Source: RPQJ01 sp963707145 (lineage in GTDB: Bacteria; Pseudomonadota; Gammaproteobacteria; Steroidobacterales; Steroidobacteraceae). From it: a stretch of 64,000 bases of DNA. The notes beneath the pieces are model-generated. The model had not been told where the DNA came from. It saw only the letters and a program-made list of their open reading frames with translations, and ran no database searches. The position numbers were made by a program, and so were the translations under genes. Below are positions 30,062 to 39,211 of this stretch, in pieces. The stretch is taken from positions 124,001 to 188,000 of the forward strand of contig CAVPOQ010000009.1 of NCBI GenBank assembly GCA_963707145.1. Direction: 5' to 3'. The stretch's first letter is position 1. Every line of letters begins with the position of its first letter.

Positions 30062-31421
30062 CGCCAACCCACGCCAGGCGCGAGCCGAGCGCCCGTTCGC
30101 CGGCGCGATCGAGCGCGTCTCGGCGAGGCTGGGGTGGAGCACGGGCTACCGCGCCTGGAGCTATCTGCGCTCGGCGCTCTGGACAGTCCCCATCACCTCC
30201 GTGCTGCTGGCGCTGATCGTCATCGGCGTGATGCACCAGCTCGATGGATTGGTCACCCGGGACCTGACCGGCCTCGGTGTCGAAGGCGCCCGCACCCTGT
30301 TCCAGACCAACATCACCCTCACGATCACGTTCGTCGTATTCACGTTCGGGTCGCTGCTGGTCGCGATCCAGATTGCGAGCGGACAGCTCACGCCGCGCAT
30401 CATCGCCACCACGCTGCTGTGCGACCGCGTGATCAGGTACACGATCGGCCTCAACATGTTCACGCTGCTGTTCGCGGTGAGCGCCCTCAACCGGACCGTG
30501 CATTCGGTGCCGCAGCTGGTGACGCTCACCGCCATGTTGCTCGGCATCGCCTGCATCGTCTCCTTCCTGTTCCTGATCGACTACACCGCGCGCCTGCTGC
30601 GCCCGGTGCGCCTGGTCGCCCTGGTGTGCGACCAGGGCCTGGAGGTCATAAAGTCGGTTTACCCGGAACCAGAGGCGGCCGGAGAACTTCCGGATGGCGC
30701 CGCCATGGCAGGGAGTTACGGCCCGCCGGCCCGCGTCGTGCCGAACCACGGACGCTCCCAGAGCGTGCTCGCGGTCGAAGTCGAGTGGCTCGTGCGGGAG
30801 GCGCGGCGCCTCGACGGGATCATCGAGTTCGTGCCGCAGGTGGGCGACTTCGTGGCCGCGGACGAGGCACTGTTCAATCTGCATGGCGGTGCGGCGCGCG
30901 CGGACGACGACGCGCTGCGGCGGACGGTGGCCTTCGGAGCCGAGCGCACTCTGCAGCAGGACCCTGCTTTCGCGTTTCGCATCCTCGTGGACATCGCGCT
31001 CAAGGCGCTGTCGCCGGCCATCAACGACCCGACGACGGCGGTACTGGCGATCGACCAGATCCACCGGCTGCTGCGCGTGGTCGGCCGGCGGCGCCTGCAC
31101 GGCGAGGAGGTCTGCGACGCGGCCGGCCAGGTGCGCCTCATCCTGCGTACGCCGAACTGGCAGGATTTCGTGCAACTCGCCTGCAACGAGATCCGCGCCT
31201 GCGGCGCCGGCAGCGTCCAGATCGCCCGCCGGCAGCGCGCCATGCTCGAGAACCTGATCCGCACGCTGCCGGCGCATCGGCACGCGGCATTGCTCGAGCA
31301 GCTCGACCTGCTGGACCGCACCCTGCCGGCCTACTACAAGCTGCCGGAAGACCTCGCGCTGGCACGCGTGCCGGACGCGCAGGGTCTCGGCGGGGCGTCG
31401 CAGATGCCGCCGCGCGGGTGA
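30054..31421 (+). CDS. DUF2254 predicted membrane protein
   Basis: 455 residues from a TTG start that overlaps the end of glgP by 8 bp. The N-terminal about 190 residues hold four helices (VPITSVLLALIVIGVM, ITFVVFTFGSLLVAIQIA, FTLLFAVSALN, LTAMLLGIACIVSFLFLI). The rest is soluble, with VVPNHGRSQSVLAVEVEWLV and DIALKALSPAINDPTTAVLA, which define DUF2254. The function of the family is unknown. Its position between glycogen phosphorylase and transporters repeats the stress/energy theme of this train but does not reveal a role. Confidence 0.8.
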
Positions 31422-31439
31422 GCGTGGGAGTTTTCGCGC

Positions 31440-32318
31440 ATGCAACCGCTCATCCCGGAGTGGTTCGTCTCGGCGTTCGCGGCCGCGACGGTCTTTACGG
31501 TGATGTTCGGTCTCGGGCTCGGTCTGCGGCCGAGGGAGTTCCTGCTGGCGTGGCGCCGTCCGCAACGCATGCTCGTCGCGCTGTTCGCGGTGCTGGTAGC
31601 GGTGCCGGTGCTCGCCATCGTCGTGGCACGAGGCCTGCGATTGCCGCTCGCTGCCGAGGTCGGTATCGCACTCATGGCGATCGCGCCGGGCGCCCCGATC
31701 GCCCTGCAGCGCTCGCTGGGTGCGGGTGCGGAACGTTGCTTTGCGCCGGGGCTGCAGGTGACGGTGGCGCTCGCCGCGGTCGTCTCGATGCCGGCGTCCG
31801 TCGCGCTGCTCGACCAGCTGTTCAACACCAATGCGGTCCTGTCGCACTGGCACGTCATGAAGCAGGTGTCCGTCGTGCAACTGCTGCCGCTCGCAACCGG
31901 CGTAGCCATCGGTCGCCTGCTGCCAGGACCCGCGTCGCGGCTGGCTGCGCACGTCGAACGGTTCGGGAAGCTGCTGCTGCTGGTGCTCGTCGGCGTGGCG
32001 GTGGCCGCGTTCTGGACGGTGATCATCGCCGCCGGACCCGCTGTCGCGCTGGCCGCCGCGCTCACGACCGCAGCGGCACTCGCCGTCGGCCACTGGCTCG
32101 GCGGCGAAGACCCCGGCACGCGTACCGCCGTCGCGATCGCGAGCGCGGCGCGTAATCCCGGGCTTGCGCTGCTGGTGGCCTCGTTGAACTCAGCGCCGCC
32201 GGCGGTCAAGGCGACCCTGCTCAGCTACATGGTCGTCGCCGCTTTCACGGTCCTGCCCTACGCGATGCTGCGCGGGCGGGGCACTCGGACACTCGAGAAC
32301 CCGGAGACCGGCCAATGA
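31440..32318 (+). CDS. BASS-family (bile acid:Na+ symporter-like) transporter
   Basis: 292-residue integral membrane protein with about nine helices. FTVMFGLGLGLRPREFLLAW near the N-terminus, the APGAPIALQRSLGAG crossover-like motif and the IASAARNPGLALLVAS segment, with its conserved Asn-Pro, fit the bile acid:sodium symporter superfamily. Substrates in bacteria include organic acids; not predictable here. Its TGA overlaps the ATG of the LOG gene by four bases. Confidence 0.7.
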   Translation: MQPLIPEWFVSAFAAATVFTVMFGLGLGLRPREFLLAWRRPQRMLVALFAVLVAVPVLAIVVARGLRLPLAAEVGIALMAIAPGAPIALQRSLGAGAERCFAPGLQVTVALAAVVSMPASVALLDQLFNTNAVLSHWHVMKQVSVVQLLPLATGVAIGRLLPGPASRLAAHVERFGKLLLLVLVGVAVAAFWTVIIAAGPAVALAAALTTAAALAVGHWLGGEDPGTRTAVAIASAARNPGLALLVASLNSAPPAVKATLLSYMVVAAFTVLPYAMLRGRGTRTLENPETGQ

Positions 32319-33052
32319 TCCCACCCCCATCGCCAGCCGACGCACAGACCGTGAGCCTTGCCGACGAGGAGCGCACGCGCGAGGTCCTCGCAGGCGCGCT
32401 GCTCGGCCTCTGGGACGTCGTTAACCAGCTCACCCGGCTGCAGCCCGCGCACCGACCACGTTACCGGGTGACGATCTTCGGCTCGGCCCGCACCCGACCG
32501 GGCGACTTCGCCTACGTCGAGACGCGCCGCATGGCGGCAGCGCTCGCGGAGATGGGCTGCGACATCATCACCGGCGGCGGACCGGGACTGATGCAAGCCG
32601 CCAACGAGGGCGCCGCAGCCGTGCCGGGCAGCGCGAGCTCCGTCGGCATCCGCATCGCACTGCCCTTCGAGCAGGAGGTCAACGCGTTCGTCACACAGGC
32701 CTTCGAGCACCGCACCTTCTTCACGCGCCTGCACCAGTTCGTGCTCACCTCCGATGCCTTCCTCGTCGCGCCGGGCGGCATCGGCACGGTGCTCGAGGCC
32801 ATGATGATCTGGCAGCTGCTGCAGGTGCGCCACCTCGAGGGTACGCCGCTGATCTTCGTGGGCAGGATGTGGCCCGGACTCGTGGAGTGGGCGCGCAGTT
32901 CGATGCTCTCCGTGGATCCGCCGCTCGCGAGCCCGGCGGACTTCGAAATCCAACGATGCGTGGCCGACGCGGACGAGGCGATCGCCATCGTCCGCGAGCA
33001 CCGCGAGCGCTGGCTCGTCGAAATGCGGGCACGGCAGGGAGATGATTCATGA
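32315..33052 (+). CDS. LOG-family protein (nucleoside 5'-monophosphate phosphoribohydrolase-like)
   Basis: 245 residues with the two LOG signatures: GGGPGLMQAAN and PGGIGTVLEAMM (PGGxGTxxE). LOG enzymes cleave nucleoside 5'-monophosphates to base and ribose-5-phosphate; this longer form with an N-terminal helical extension resembles the PpnN/TIGR00730 neighbourhood. Cytoplasmic. Four-base overlaps with both neighbours indicate one transcript. The physiological substrate is not predictable from sequence. Confidence 0.82.
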   Translation: MIPPPSPADAQTVSLADEERTREVLAGALLGLWDVVNQLTRLQPAHRPRYRVTIFGSARTRPGDFAYVETRRMAAALAEMGCDIITGGGPGLMQAANEGAAAVPGSASSVGIRIALPFEQEVNAFVTQAFEHRTFFTRLHQFVLTSDAFLVAPGGIGTVLEAMMIWQLLQVRHLEGTPLIFVGRMWPGLVEWARSSMLSVDPPLASPADFEIQRCVADADEAIAIVREHRERWLVEMRARQGDDS

Positions 33053-34275
33053 ATGTCGATCGAACCCATCCGACTGCCTCAGTGACCCGCAACGGCCTGC
33101 CCGGGGAGCCGCCGGACTTCTCGCTGGTCCTGGGCGGGCCGCTCTTCCAGCTGCTGCGCCGCACGCACCTCGCCGACGACGCGCTGAGGCTGCAGCGCCG
33201 CCGCATCGTCGTGATCTCGTTGATCGCGTGGCTGCCGCTGCTGGTGCTGTCGGCCCTGGGAGGGCAGCTGCTGGGCGGGGGCCTGGCCGTCCCGTTCCTG
33301 ATGGACGTGGACGTTCACGTCAAGTTCCTGGTGGCGATCCCGTTGCTGGTCGCAGCCGAGCTGGTCGTGCACCAGCGCATGCGCGCCGTGGCGAGGACGT
33401 TCCGGGACCGGTGCCTGGTTCCCGAGGGCGGGGCAGCCCGCTTCGACGCCGCCGTTGCGTCCGCCTACCGGCTGCGCAATTCGGTGCTCGCCGAGGTGCT
33501 GCTGATCGCCTTCGTCTACATCGTCGGCATCACGATCGTCTGGCGCCACTTCGGGACGCTCGACGTAGCCACGTGGTATGCGACGCCGTCCGTGGACGGG
33601 TCGAGGCTCACGCTCGCAGGCGTGTGGTACGGCTACGTGAGCCTGCCGGTGTTCCAGTTCCTGCTGTTGCGCTGGTACTTCAGGGTGTTCATCTGGGCGC
33701 GGCTGTTGTGGCAGGTGTCCCGGATCGAGCTCAACCTGCTGCCCACCCATCCGGATCGCGTCGGCGGCCTCGGGTTTCTTGCCAATACGGTGTACGCATT
33801 CATCCCGGTGCTGACGGCGCACGGCGCGCTGCTCGCCGGACAGCTCGCCAACCAGATCTTTCACCTCGGGGCCAGCCTGACGCAGTTCCGGCTGGAGATC
33901 CTCCTGCTGGTGATCTTTCTCGTGTTCCTCGTCGTGGGTCCACTGCTGGTGTTCGCGCCGCAGCTGGCCCAGGCGAAGCGAACGGGCCTGCGCGAGTACG
34001 GCACGCTTGCGCAGGGCTATGTCCGCGAGTTCGATGCCAAGTGGGTGCACGGAAACCGGCAGGGCGAGGAACCGATCCTCGGCAGTGGCGACATCCAGTC
34101 ACTCGCCGACCTGGGCAACGCCTTCGCCGTCGTTCAGGGCATGCGCATCGTGCCGGTCACGACGGAGGCGCTGTTCCAGCTGGCGGTCGCGACGGTCGTG
34201 CCGATCGTGCCGCTGCTGCTCACGCTGATGCCGCTCGAGGATCTGCTGAAGAAGCTGCTCGGCATCCTCTTCTGA
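33049..34275 (+). CDS. Conserved multi-pass membrane protein, function unknown
   Basis: 408 residues, about seven helices (RIVVISLIAWLPLLVLSALG, FLVAIPLLVAAELVVHQ, LLIAFVYIVGITIVW, WYGYVSLPVFQFLLLRWYF, LLLVIFLVFLVVGPLLVF, C-terminal pair). A soluble segment (about 305-355) contains EEPILGSGDIQSLADLGNAF, which seems family-defining. I do not recognise a characterised homologue. It overlaps the LOG gene by four bases and ends the plus-strand train. The C-terminus is hydrophobic (LLKKLLGILF). Confidence 0.65.
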   Translation: MNVDRTHPTASVTRNGLPGEPPDFSLVLGGPLFQLLRRTHLADDALRLQRRRIVVISLIAWLPLLVLSALGGQLLGGGLAVPFLMDVDVHVKFLVAIPLLVAAELVVHQRMRAVARTFRDRCLVPEGGAARFDAAVASAYRLRNSVLAEVLLIAFVYIVGITIVWRHFGTLDVATWYATPSVDGSRLTLAGVWYGYVSLPVFQFLLLRWYFRVFIWARLLWQVSRIELNLLPTHPDRVGGLGFLANTVYAFIPVLTAHGALLAGQLANQIFHLGASLTQFRLEILLLVIFLVFLVVGPLLVFAPQLAQAKRTGLREYGTLAQGYVREFDAKWVHGNRQGEEPILGSGDIQSLADLGNAFAVVQGMRIVPVTTEALFQLAVATVVPIVPLLLTLMPLEDLLKKLLGILF

Positions 34276-34321
34276 CGGGCGCGGCCACGGGTTGCCGTCC
34301 CGCGGCCCGACGCGGGCTCGC

Positions 34322-34732
34322 TCAGCGGCGCCTGCCTCCTCCGCTCGGCATCGGCCGCGGGGCAGGTCGTGGCGAGGGGCGGCTGGTGGGCCGGGTGGAG
34401 GTGGCGGGGCGCGACGGCGCGGTGGCGGGCCGGGTGGACGGACCGCCGACCTCCGCGGGCAGCGTGGTCGGGCGATTGCCGCCGTTGGGCCGCTCCGGGC
34501 GCTCGCCCGGCGGCACGACGACCACCGGCGGGTAGGGCTCGTAGTAGCCGCCGTAGTAGCCCGGGCCATAGTAGCCCGGGCCGTAGTAGCCGCCGTAGCT
34601 CATGCCGACGCTGGTCGAGCCGCCGCCGCTGCTGCTGCAGCCGGACAGCGCCAGCAACAGGCCCAGCAGCAGGCCGGATGACGCGTACTCGAGCGGGCCA
34701 CGCGGGGTCTGCATGACGGGACGCGGACTCAT
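34322..34732 (-). CDS. Small Gly/Tyr- and Pro/Arg-rich lipoprotein
   Basis: 136 residues from an ATG that overlaps the VOC gene stop by four bases. Signal ends in lipobox LLLALSGC. After a Ser/Gly spacer, short GPGYY repeats (about residues 45-65), then a Pro/Arg/Thr-rich low-complexity tail ending GGGRRR. No known domain. It could be a surface or peptidoglycan-associated spacer lipoprotein. Composition differs strongly from its neighbours, although the reading frame is open and the lipobox clear. Confidence 0.6.
   Translation of the reverse strand: MSPRPVMQTPRGPLEYASSGLLLGLLLALSGCSSSGGGSTSVGMSYGGYYGPGYYGPGYYGGYYEPYPPVVVVPPGERPERPNGGNRPTTLPAEVGGPSTRPATAPSRPATSTRPTSRPSPRPAPRPMPSGGGRRR
34541..34597 (-). 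repeat. 15-bp tandem repeat coding for GPGYY units
   Basis: Imperfect copies of a 15-base unit (plus-strand form GTAGTAGCCCGGGCC) within the lipoprotein gene; they encode Gly/Pro/Tyr repeats. Such repeats can vary in copy number. Confidence 0.6.
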
Positions 34733-35637
34733 CGCGGTGTCTCCTGGTCGAGCAACTGTGCGACTCCCACCGGGGCGCCGGTCGGATCGGCAATGATGGC
34801 GACGACCGCTCGCCCGAGGCTCACAGGCTCGAACAGTACCGCGCCGCCGGCAGCGCGCGCCCTGTCGGCGGCGGCCTTCGCGTCGGAGACGCGCACGTAC
34901 GGCAGCCAGACGGCGCTGTCGCGCGCATCGCGCTTCTGCATGATGCCCGCCCGCACGTAGCCGCCCGAGGCCAGGCGCACGCCGGTCCGCGTGCTCTCCT
35001 CCGGCAGCGGCAGCACCTCGTAGCCCGCGACGGATCGGTAGAAGGCCGCGGCGCGATCGACGTCGCTGGTCCAGAGGTCGAGCCACACCCACTCGTTCAA
35101 GTCGCCGAAGTAGTCGGCCGGATCGCCGTTCTTCGAGTGCACCGCGCCGAACAGGACTCCTTCCGGGTCGCGGAAGACCGCGGTCTCGCCGCGCTGGCCG
35201 AGCATCTTCGGCTCCAGCACCACCTGGCCACCGCCCTGGGTGACGGCGGCGGCGGCCGCGCGCACGTCCGGCACGGAGATCATCCCGATCCACCGTGCCG
35301 AGGGCACGTCGCCCTGCATCGTGCGCGGGTCGAACACCATGCCGCCGATCGGCAGGCCGTCGGCCAGCACCAGGGTGTAGGTGTCGCGGTCGTCCTTGCC
35401 GCCGTAGGTCTCGTAGGTCCAGCCGAAGACCTTGCCGTAGAAGTCCGCGGCCAGCGCCACGTCCGAGGTGACGAGGTCGCCCCAGACCCAGCGGCCGGGC
35501 GTGTACTGGCCGGTGGCCGGGTCCACGATGGGGGGCCAGTACCGGTCGGCGGCGTGGGTGCCGGTCGCGAGCAACGGCAGCAGCAGCGCGGCGGCCAGGA
35601 CGCCGGCGGACCGCGGATTCCAGCGGATCTCGGGCAT
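34729..35637 (-). CDS. Exported two-domain VOC (glyoxalase-like) protein
   Basis: 302 residues with a signal peptide (AGVLAAALLLPLLATGTHA). Two vicinal-oxygen-chelate domains follow: the first from WVWGDLVTSDVALAADFYGK to AVFRDPEGVLFGA, the second from WVWLDLWTSDVDRAAAFYRS to AIIADPTGAPVGVAQL. VOC proteins bind a metal or a small ligand. Export is unusual, since most are cytoplasmic. ATG chosen because it opens the signal peptide; the frame is open further upstream without a good start. Ends overlapping the lipoprotein start, so the pair is probably co-expressed. Ligand unknown. Confidence 0.78.
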   Translation of the reverse strand: MPEIRWNPRSAGVLAAALLLPLLATGTHAADRYWPPIVDPATGQYTPGRWVWGDLVTSDVALAADFYGKVFGWTYETYGGKDDRDTYTLVLADGLPIGGMVFDPRTMQGDVPSARWIGMISVPDVRAAAAAVTQGGGQVVLEPKMLGQRGETAVFRDPEGVLFGAVHSKNGDPADYFGDLNEWVWLDLWTSDVDRAAAFYRSVAGYEVLPLPEESTRTGVRLASGGYVRAGIMQKRDARDSAVWLPYVRVSDAKAAADRARAAGGAVLFEPVSLGRAVVAIIADPTGAPVGVAQLLDQETPR

Positions 35638-35830
35638 GGGCAGGTGCACTCCGGAACGTGACGCGACGCATCTTAGCCCAATCGGCCGTAATGCTCCCGC
35701 GACCGTGGTCGAAGGACGAGGCGCGGCGCGCGAGCCTGCCGCGGGCCGGGCGCGCCTCTGGACAACGGCACCGCTTTCCGGGTGTGATGACAGGCTGCAC
35801 TGCAGCAATGAAACGACGAGGGGCCGCGAC

Positions 35831-36982
35831 ATGACCGACACCCAGTATCGCTCCGCCTGGATGGACGACGACCTCGAGCTGTTCCGCGACGCCGCGCGCC
35901 GCTTCGTCGAGAACGAGATCGTGCCGAACGATGCACGCTGGCGCGAGCAGCACCACGTGGATCGCGAGCTGTGGAACAAGGCGGGCGAGGTCGGGCTGCT
36001 GTGCACGGACATTCCTGCCGAATACGGCGGCCTCGGCGGCGACGCCCGCCACGAGGCGGTGGTGGTCGAGGAAGTCGGCCGGCGCGGCATCACGAGCTTC
36101 GGCCACACCGTGCACAGCATCCTCGCGCACTACGTCCTCAATTACGGCTCCGAGGCGCAGAAGACGAACTGGCTGCCGCGCATGGCGAGCGGCGAACTGG
36201 TGGGCGCGATCGCCATGACCGAGCCGGGCGCGGGCTCCGACCTGCAGGGGATCAAGACCCGCGCGGTGCGCGACGGCGACCACTACGTGCTCAACGGTGC
36301 CAAGACCTTCATCTCGAACGGCCTGCACGCCGGCCTGGTGGGCGTGGTCGCGAAGACCGACCCCTCGAAGGGCGCGAAGGGCATCTCCATCATCATGGCC
36401 GAGACGAAGGACCTGCCCGGCTACCGCGTCGGCCGCGTGCTCGACAAGATCGGCCAGAACGGCTGGGACACGGCCGAGATGTTCTTCGACGATTGCCGCG
36501 TGCCGGCCGACTGCCTGCTCGGGCCCGCGGAGGGCCAGGGCTTCGTGCAGCTGATGCGCGACCTGCCCTACGAGCGGGCGCTGCTCGCGCTGGGCGGCGT
36601 GGCGGCGATGGAGTACGCGCTCGCGCTCACCGTCGACTACACGCGCAGCCGCAGGGCCTTCGGGCAGGCGCTGCTCGAGATGCAGAACACGCGCTTCAAG
36701 CTCGCCGAGGTGAAGACGCAGGTGCAGGTGGCGCGCGTGTTCATCGACGACTGCATCCAGAAGCTGAAGGAAGGCAGGCTCGACACCGTCACCGCGTCCA
36801 TGGCGAAGCTGTGGATCACCAACGCGCAGTGCCGCGTGATGGACGAGTGCCTGCAGCTGTTCGGTGGCTACGGCTACATGCGCGAGTACCCGATCTCCCT
36901 GCTGTACACCGACTCGCGCGTGCAGCGCATCTACGGCGGCGCGGACGAGATCATGAAAGAGATCGTGGCGAGGTCGCTGTGA
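35831..36982 (+). CDS. Acyl-CoA dehydrogenase
   Basis: FAD-dependent alpha,beta-dehydrogenation of an acyl-CoA; 383 residues, uninterrupted. ATG at 35831, residues FRDAARRFVENEIVPNDARW. FAD/substrate motifs GAIAMTEPGAGSDLQGI and FISNGLHAG, ACAD signature QLFGGYGYMREYPI, and a terminal IYGGADEIMKEIVARSL. In this subfamily a Glu near the C-terminus (in EIMKEI) is the usual base. It overlaps the CoA-transferase gene by four bases, so the pair likely degrades an unusual acyl-CoA. Substrate not predictable. Confidence 0.9.
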   Translation: MTDTQYRSAWMDDDLELFRDAARRFVENEIVPNDARWREQHHVDRELWNKAGEVGLLCTDIPAEYGGLGGDARHEAVVVEEVGRRGITSFGHTVHSILAHYVLNYGSEAQKTNWLPRMASGELVGAIAMTEPGAGSDLQGIKTRAVRDGDHYVLNGAKTFISNGLHAGLVGVVAKTDPSKGAKGISIIMAETKDLPGYRVGRVLDKIGQNGWDTAEMFFDDCRVPADCLLGPAEGQGFVQLMRDLPYERALLALGGVAAMEYALALTVDYTRSRRAFGQALLEMQNTRFKLAEVKTQVQVARVFIDDCIQKLKEGRLDTVTASMAKLWITNAQCRVMDECLQLFGGYGYMREYPISLLYTDSRVQRIYGGADEIMKEIVARSL

Positions 36983-38121
36983 CGGGTCCGCTCGCGGGCG
37001 TCCGCATCGTCGAGATCGCCGGGATCGGACCAGGGCCGTTCTGCGGCATGCTGCTCGCGGACCTGGGCGCCGACGTCGTGCTCGTGGACCGCAAGGGCGG
37101 TACGCTCCCGTTCGGCGCGCAGCCGAAGTTCGACTTCACGCGTCGCGGCAAGCGCTCGATCGCCGTGGATCTCAAGCAGCCGGGTGCGGCCGAGGTGGTG
37201 CTGCGGCTCCTCGAGCAGGCCGACGGGCTGCTCGAGGGCTTCCGGCCGGGCGTGATGGAGCGGCTCGGGCTCGGGCCCGACGCCTGCCTCGCACGCAACC
37301 CTCGACTCGTCTACGGGCGGCTCACGGGCTGGGGGCAGACGGGCCCGCTCGCGCAGTCGGCCGGCCACGACATCAACTACGTCGCATTGAGCGGGCTGCT
37401 GTTCCATGGCGGTCATCGCGACTCCGCGCCCTCGATCCCGCCGACAGTGGTGGGCGACATCGGTGGCGGGGCGATGTTCATGGCCGTCGGCCTGCTGAGC
37501 GGCATCCTGAGCGCGCGGACGACCGGGCAGGGGCAGGTGATCGACGGTGCGATCACCGATGGCTGCGCGGTGATGGGCATGCTCGTGCAGGGACTGCGCG
37601 CGCAGCGGCTGTGGGCGGACCGCCGGCAGGCCAACGCGCTCGACGGCGGGGCGCACTGGTACGACACCTACGAATGCGCCGACGGCGGCTGGATCTCCGT
37701 CGGTGCGCTCGAGCCGCAGTTCTACCGCCTGCTGCTCGAGAAGTGCGGGCTCACCGGCGCAGGCCTCGAGCAGGCGCAGTTCGACGTCGCGAACTGGCCG
37801 ACGCACAAGGAGCGCTTCGCAGCGCTGTTCCGCACCAGATCTCGCGACGAGTGGTGCGCGCTGCTCGAGGGCACGGACGTCTGCTTCGCGCCGGTGCTGA
37901 GCCTCGCCGAGGCGCCCGCGCATCCGCACAACCGCGCCCGCGAGGCCTACGTCGAACTCGATGGGATGGTCCAGCCCGCGACCGCGCCGCGCTTCAGCGC
38001 CACGCCGGGTGGCGTGCGCTCGCCACCGGCGCAGGTCGGCGCGCAGACGGCCGAGCTGCTCGAGTCCGCGGGATACTCCGCCGGGGATGTCGCGAGGCTC
38101 GCGGCGGCGGGCGTCGTCTAG
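36979..38121 (+). CDS. Class III CoA-transferase / alpha-methylacyl-CoA racemase family
   Basis: 380 residues, GTG start inside the preceding stop (GTGA overlap). N-terminal GVRIVEIAGIGPGPFCGMLL and LGADVVLVDR, then RGKRSIAVDLK, LVYGRLTGWGQTGPL, GHDINYVALSGLL and the family Asp in DGAITDGC. The GWGQTGPLAQSAGHDINY segment matches racemases (Amacr/Mcr) more than formyl-CoA transferases. Racemisation of 2-methylacyl-CoA before dehydrogenation would suit its operon partner, but CoA transfer cannot be excluded. Confidence 0.82.
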   Translation: MTGPLAGVRIVEIAGIGPGPFCGMLLADLGADVVLVDRKGGTLPFGAQPKFDFTRRGKRSIAVDLKQPGAAEVVLRLLEQADGLLEGFRPGVMERLGLGPDACLARNPRLVYGRLTGWGQTGPLAQSAGHDINYVALSGLLFHGGHRDSAPSIPPTVVGDIGGGAMFMAVGLLSGILSARTTGQGQVIDGAITDGCAVMGMLVQGLRAQRLWADRRQANALDGGAHWYDTYECADGGWISVGALEPQFYRLLLEKCGLTGAGLEQAQFDVANWPTHKERFAALFRTRSRDEWCALLEGTDVCFAPVLSLAEAPAHPHNRAREAYVELDGMVQPATAPRFSATPGGVRSPPAQVGAQTAELLESAGYSAGDVARLAAAGVV

Positions 38122-38253
38122 ACACCGCTGCGGCAGTCGAGTCGTGCGCAGCGGTGGACGCAGGCGACCCGTCTCCTCGCGAGCGTAGAATCGACAGCGC
38201 AGGGCCGCCAGAACCCTGCGCGGAACCGGGACGGACGTCCCACAGGGGGAGCC

Positions 38254-38730
38254 ATGACGAACTCGATCCTCGAAGCCGTGCAGCAGCACCCGTTCAGCCA
38301 GGGCCTCACGGCCGAACACTGCGCGACGCTCGCCGCGCTGGGCTCGCGAGTGAGCTACGCAAGAGACGAATTGATCTTCGCGGAAGGCGACCAGCGGCAC
38401 GAGTTCTTCTTCCTCGTGAAGGGCCGGGTCGCGCTCGAGATGCTGGCACAGGGCAAGGCATTGCGAGTGCACACGCTCGAGCCCGGCGACGAGCTCGGCT
38501 GGTCGTCGGTGCTTTCGGGGCGAGGCAAGTTCTACCAGGCGCGCGCGCTCGAGCCCGTCGAGACGATCCGGTTCGACGGTTACGAACTGCTCGAGAAGTG
38601 CCGCAGCGACAACTCCTTCGGCTACAAGATCATGCACCGGCTGGTCGGCGTCGTCTCCGAGCGGCTCCAGTCCGCTCGCATGCAGGTGCTCGACATGTAC
38701 TCGCCGATCGCGAGAAAGGCCGGCGCCTGA
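38254..38730 (+). CDS. Lone cyclic-nucleotide-binding (CAP_ED) domain protein
   Basis: 158 residues comprising essentially one CRP-type beta-roll: RDELIFAEGDQRHEFFFLVKG, VHTLEPGDELGWSSVL and a C-terminal helix (GYKIMHRLVGVVSERLQSAR). No DNA-binding helix-turn-helix follows, so it cannot act as a normal CRP. Start preceded by AGGGGGAGCC. It may sense a ligand and act through protein contacts. Convergent with the ybaN-like gene. Confidence 0.82.
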   Translation: MTNSILEAVQQHPFSQGLTAEHCATLAALGSRVSYARDELIFAEGDQRHEFFFLVKGRVALEMLAQGKALRVHTLEPGDELGWSSVLSGRGKFYQARALEPVETIRFDGYELLEKCRSDNSFGYKIMHRLVGVVSERLQSARMQVLDMYSPIARKAGA

Positions 38731-38737
38731 GCGAAAT

Positions 38738-39163
38738 TCAGCGGTCGCGTGAGGGCAGGCGGTACATCCAGACCGCGAGTCCCACGCTGAAGGCAGCGAG
38801 CAGCACGTCGAGCCACAGCGGCTCGATGAAGAAGACGATTGAGGCCGTCATCGCCGCGGCCATCATCGCGATCGCCGTGAGCTTGGTGCGGTAGGCGATG
38901 GCGCGGTGCTGGTGCCACTCGCGCAGCGTGGGCCCGAAGCTGCGGTGCGCGAGCAGCCACTCGTGGAAGGGGCGATAGCTGCGCGCGAAGCAGGCGGCCG
39001 CGAGGATCAAGAACGGCGTGGTGGGCAGCACCGGCAGGAAGATGCCGGCGATGCCGAGCCCCAGCGATGTGATCCCGCCAACGAGCAACAGCAGGCGAAC
39101 CAGCGGCGAGCCGTGCGCGCGGGGCAGGGTGGGGATGTCGCCTGGAGTGTCGCGCTCGGTCAT
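38738..39163 (-). CDS. ybaN: YbaN-family (DUF454) inner-membrane protein
   Basis: 141 residues. Helices LLLLVGGITSLGLGIAGIFL and FLILAAACFARSY with the DUF454 motif LPVLPTTPFLILAAACF and FHEWLLAHRSFGP. A C-terminal helix pair (IMPL-like) and a short basic tail complete it. Function unknown in all species I know of. It lies between the convergent CNB gene and nuoN, transcribed in the direction of nuo, 48 bp after nuoN. Confidence 0.82.
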   Translation of the reverse strand: MTERDTPGDIPTLPRAHGSPLVRLLLLVGGITSLGLGIAGIFLPVLPTTPFLILAAACFARSYRPFHEWLLAHRSFGPTLREWHQHRAIAYRTKLTAIAMMAAAMTASIVFFIEPLWLDVLLAAFSVGLAVWMYRLPSRDR

Positions 39164-39211
39164 GGCAGGGGCCGACTGCCCGTTCGCGGCAGTGGCCGGG
39201 GCGGCTGTCCC

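Noticed and set aside
34541..34597. Short tandem repeats considered as a CRISPR or VNTR locus
   Set aside because: Repeats are in-frame 15-base units encoding GPGYY in a lipoprotein, with no spacers and no cas genes.
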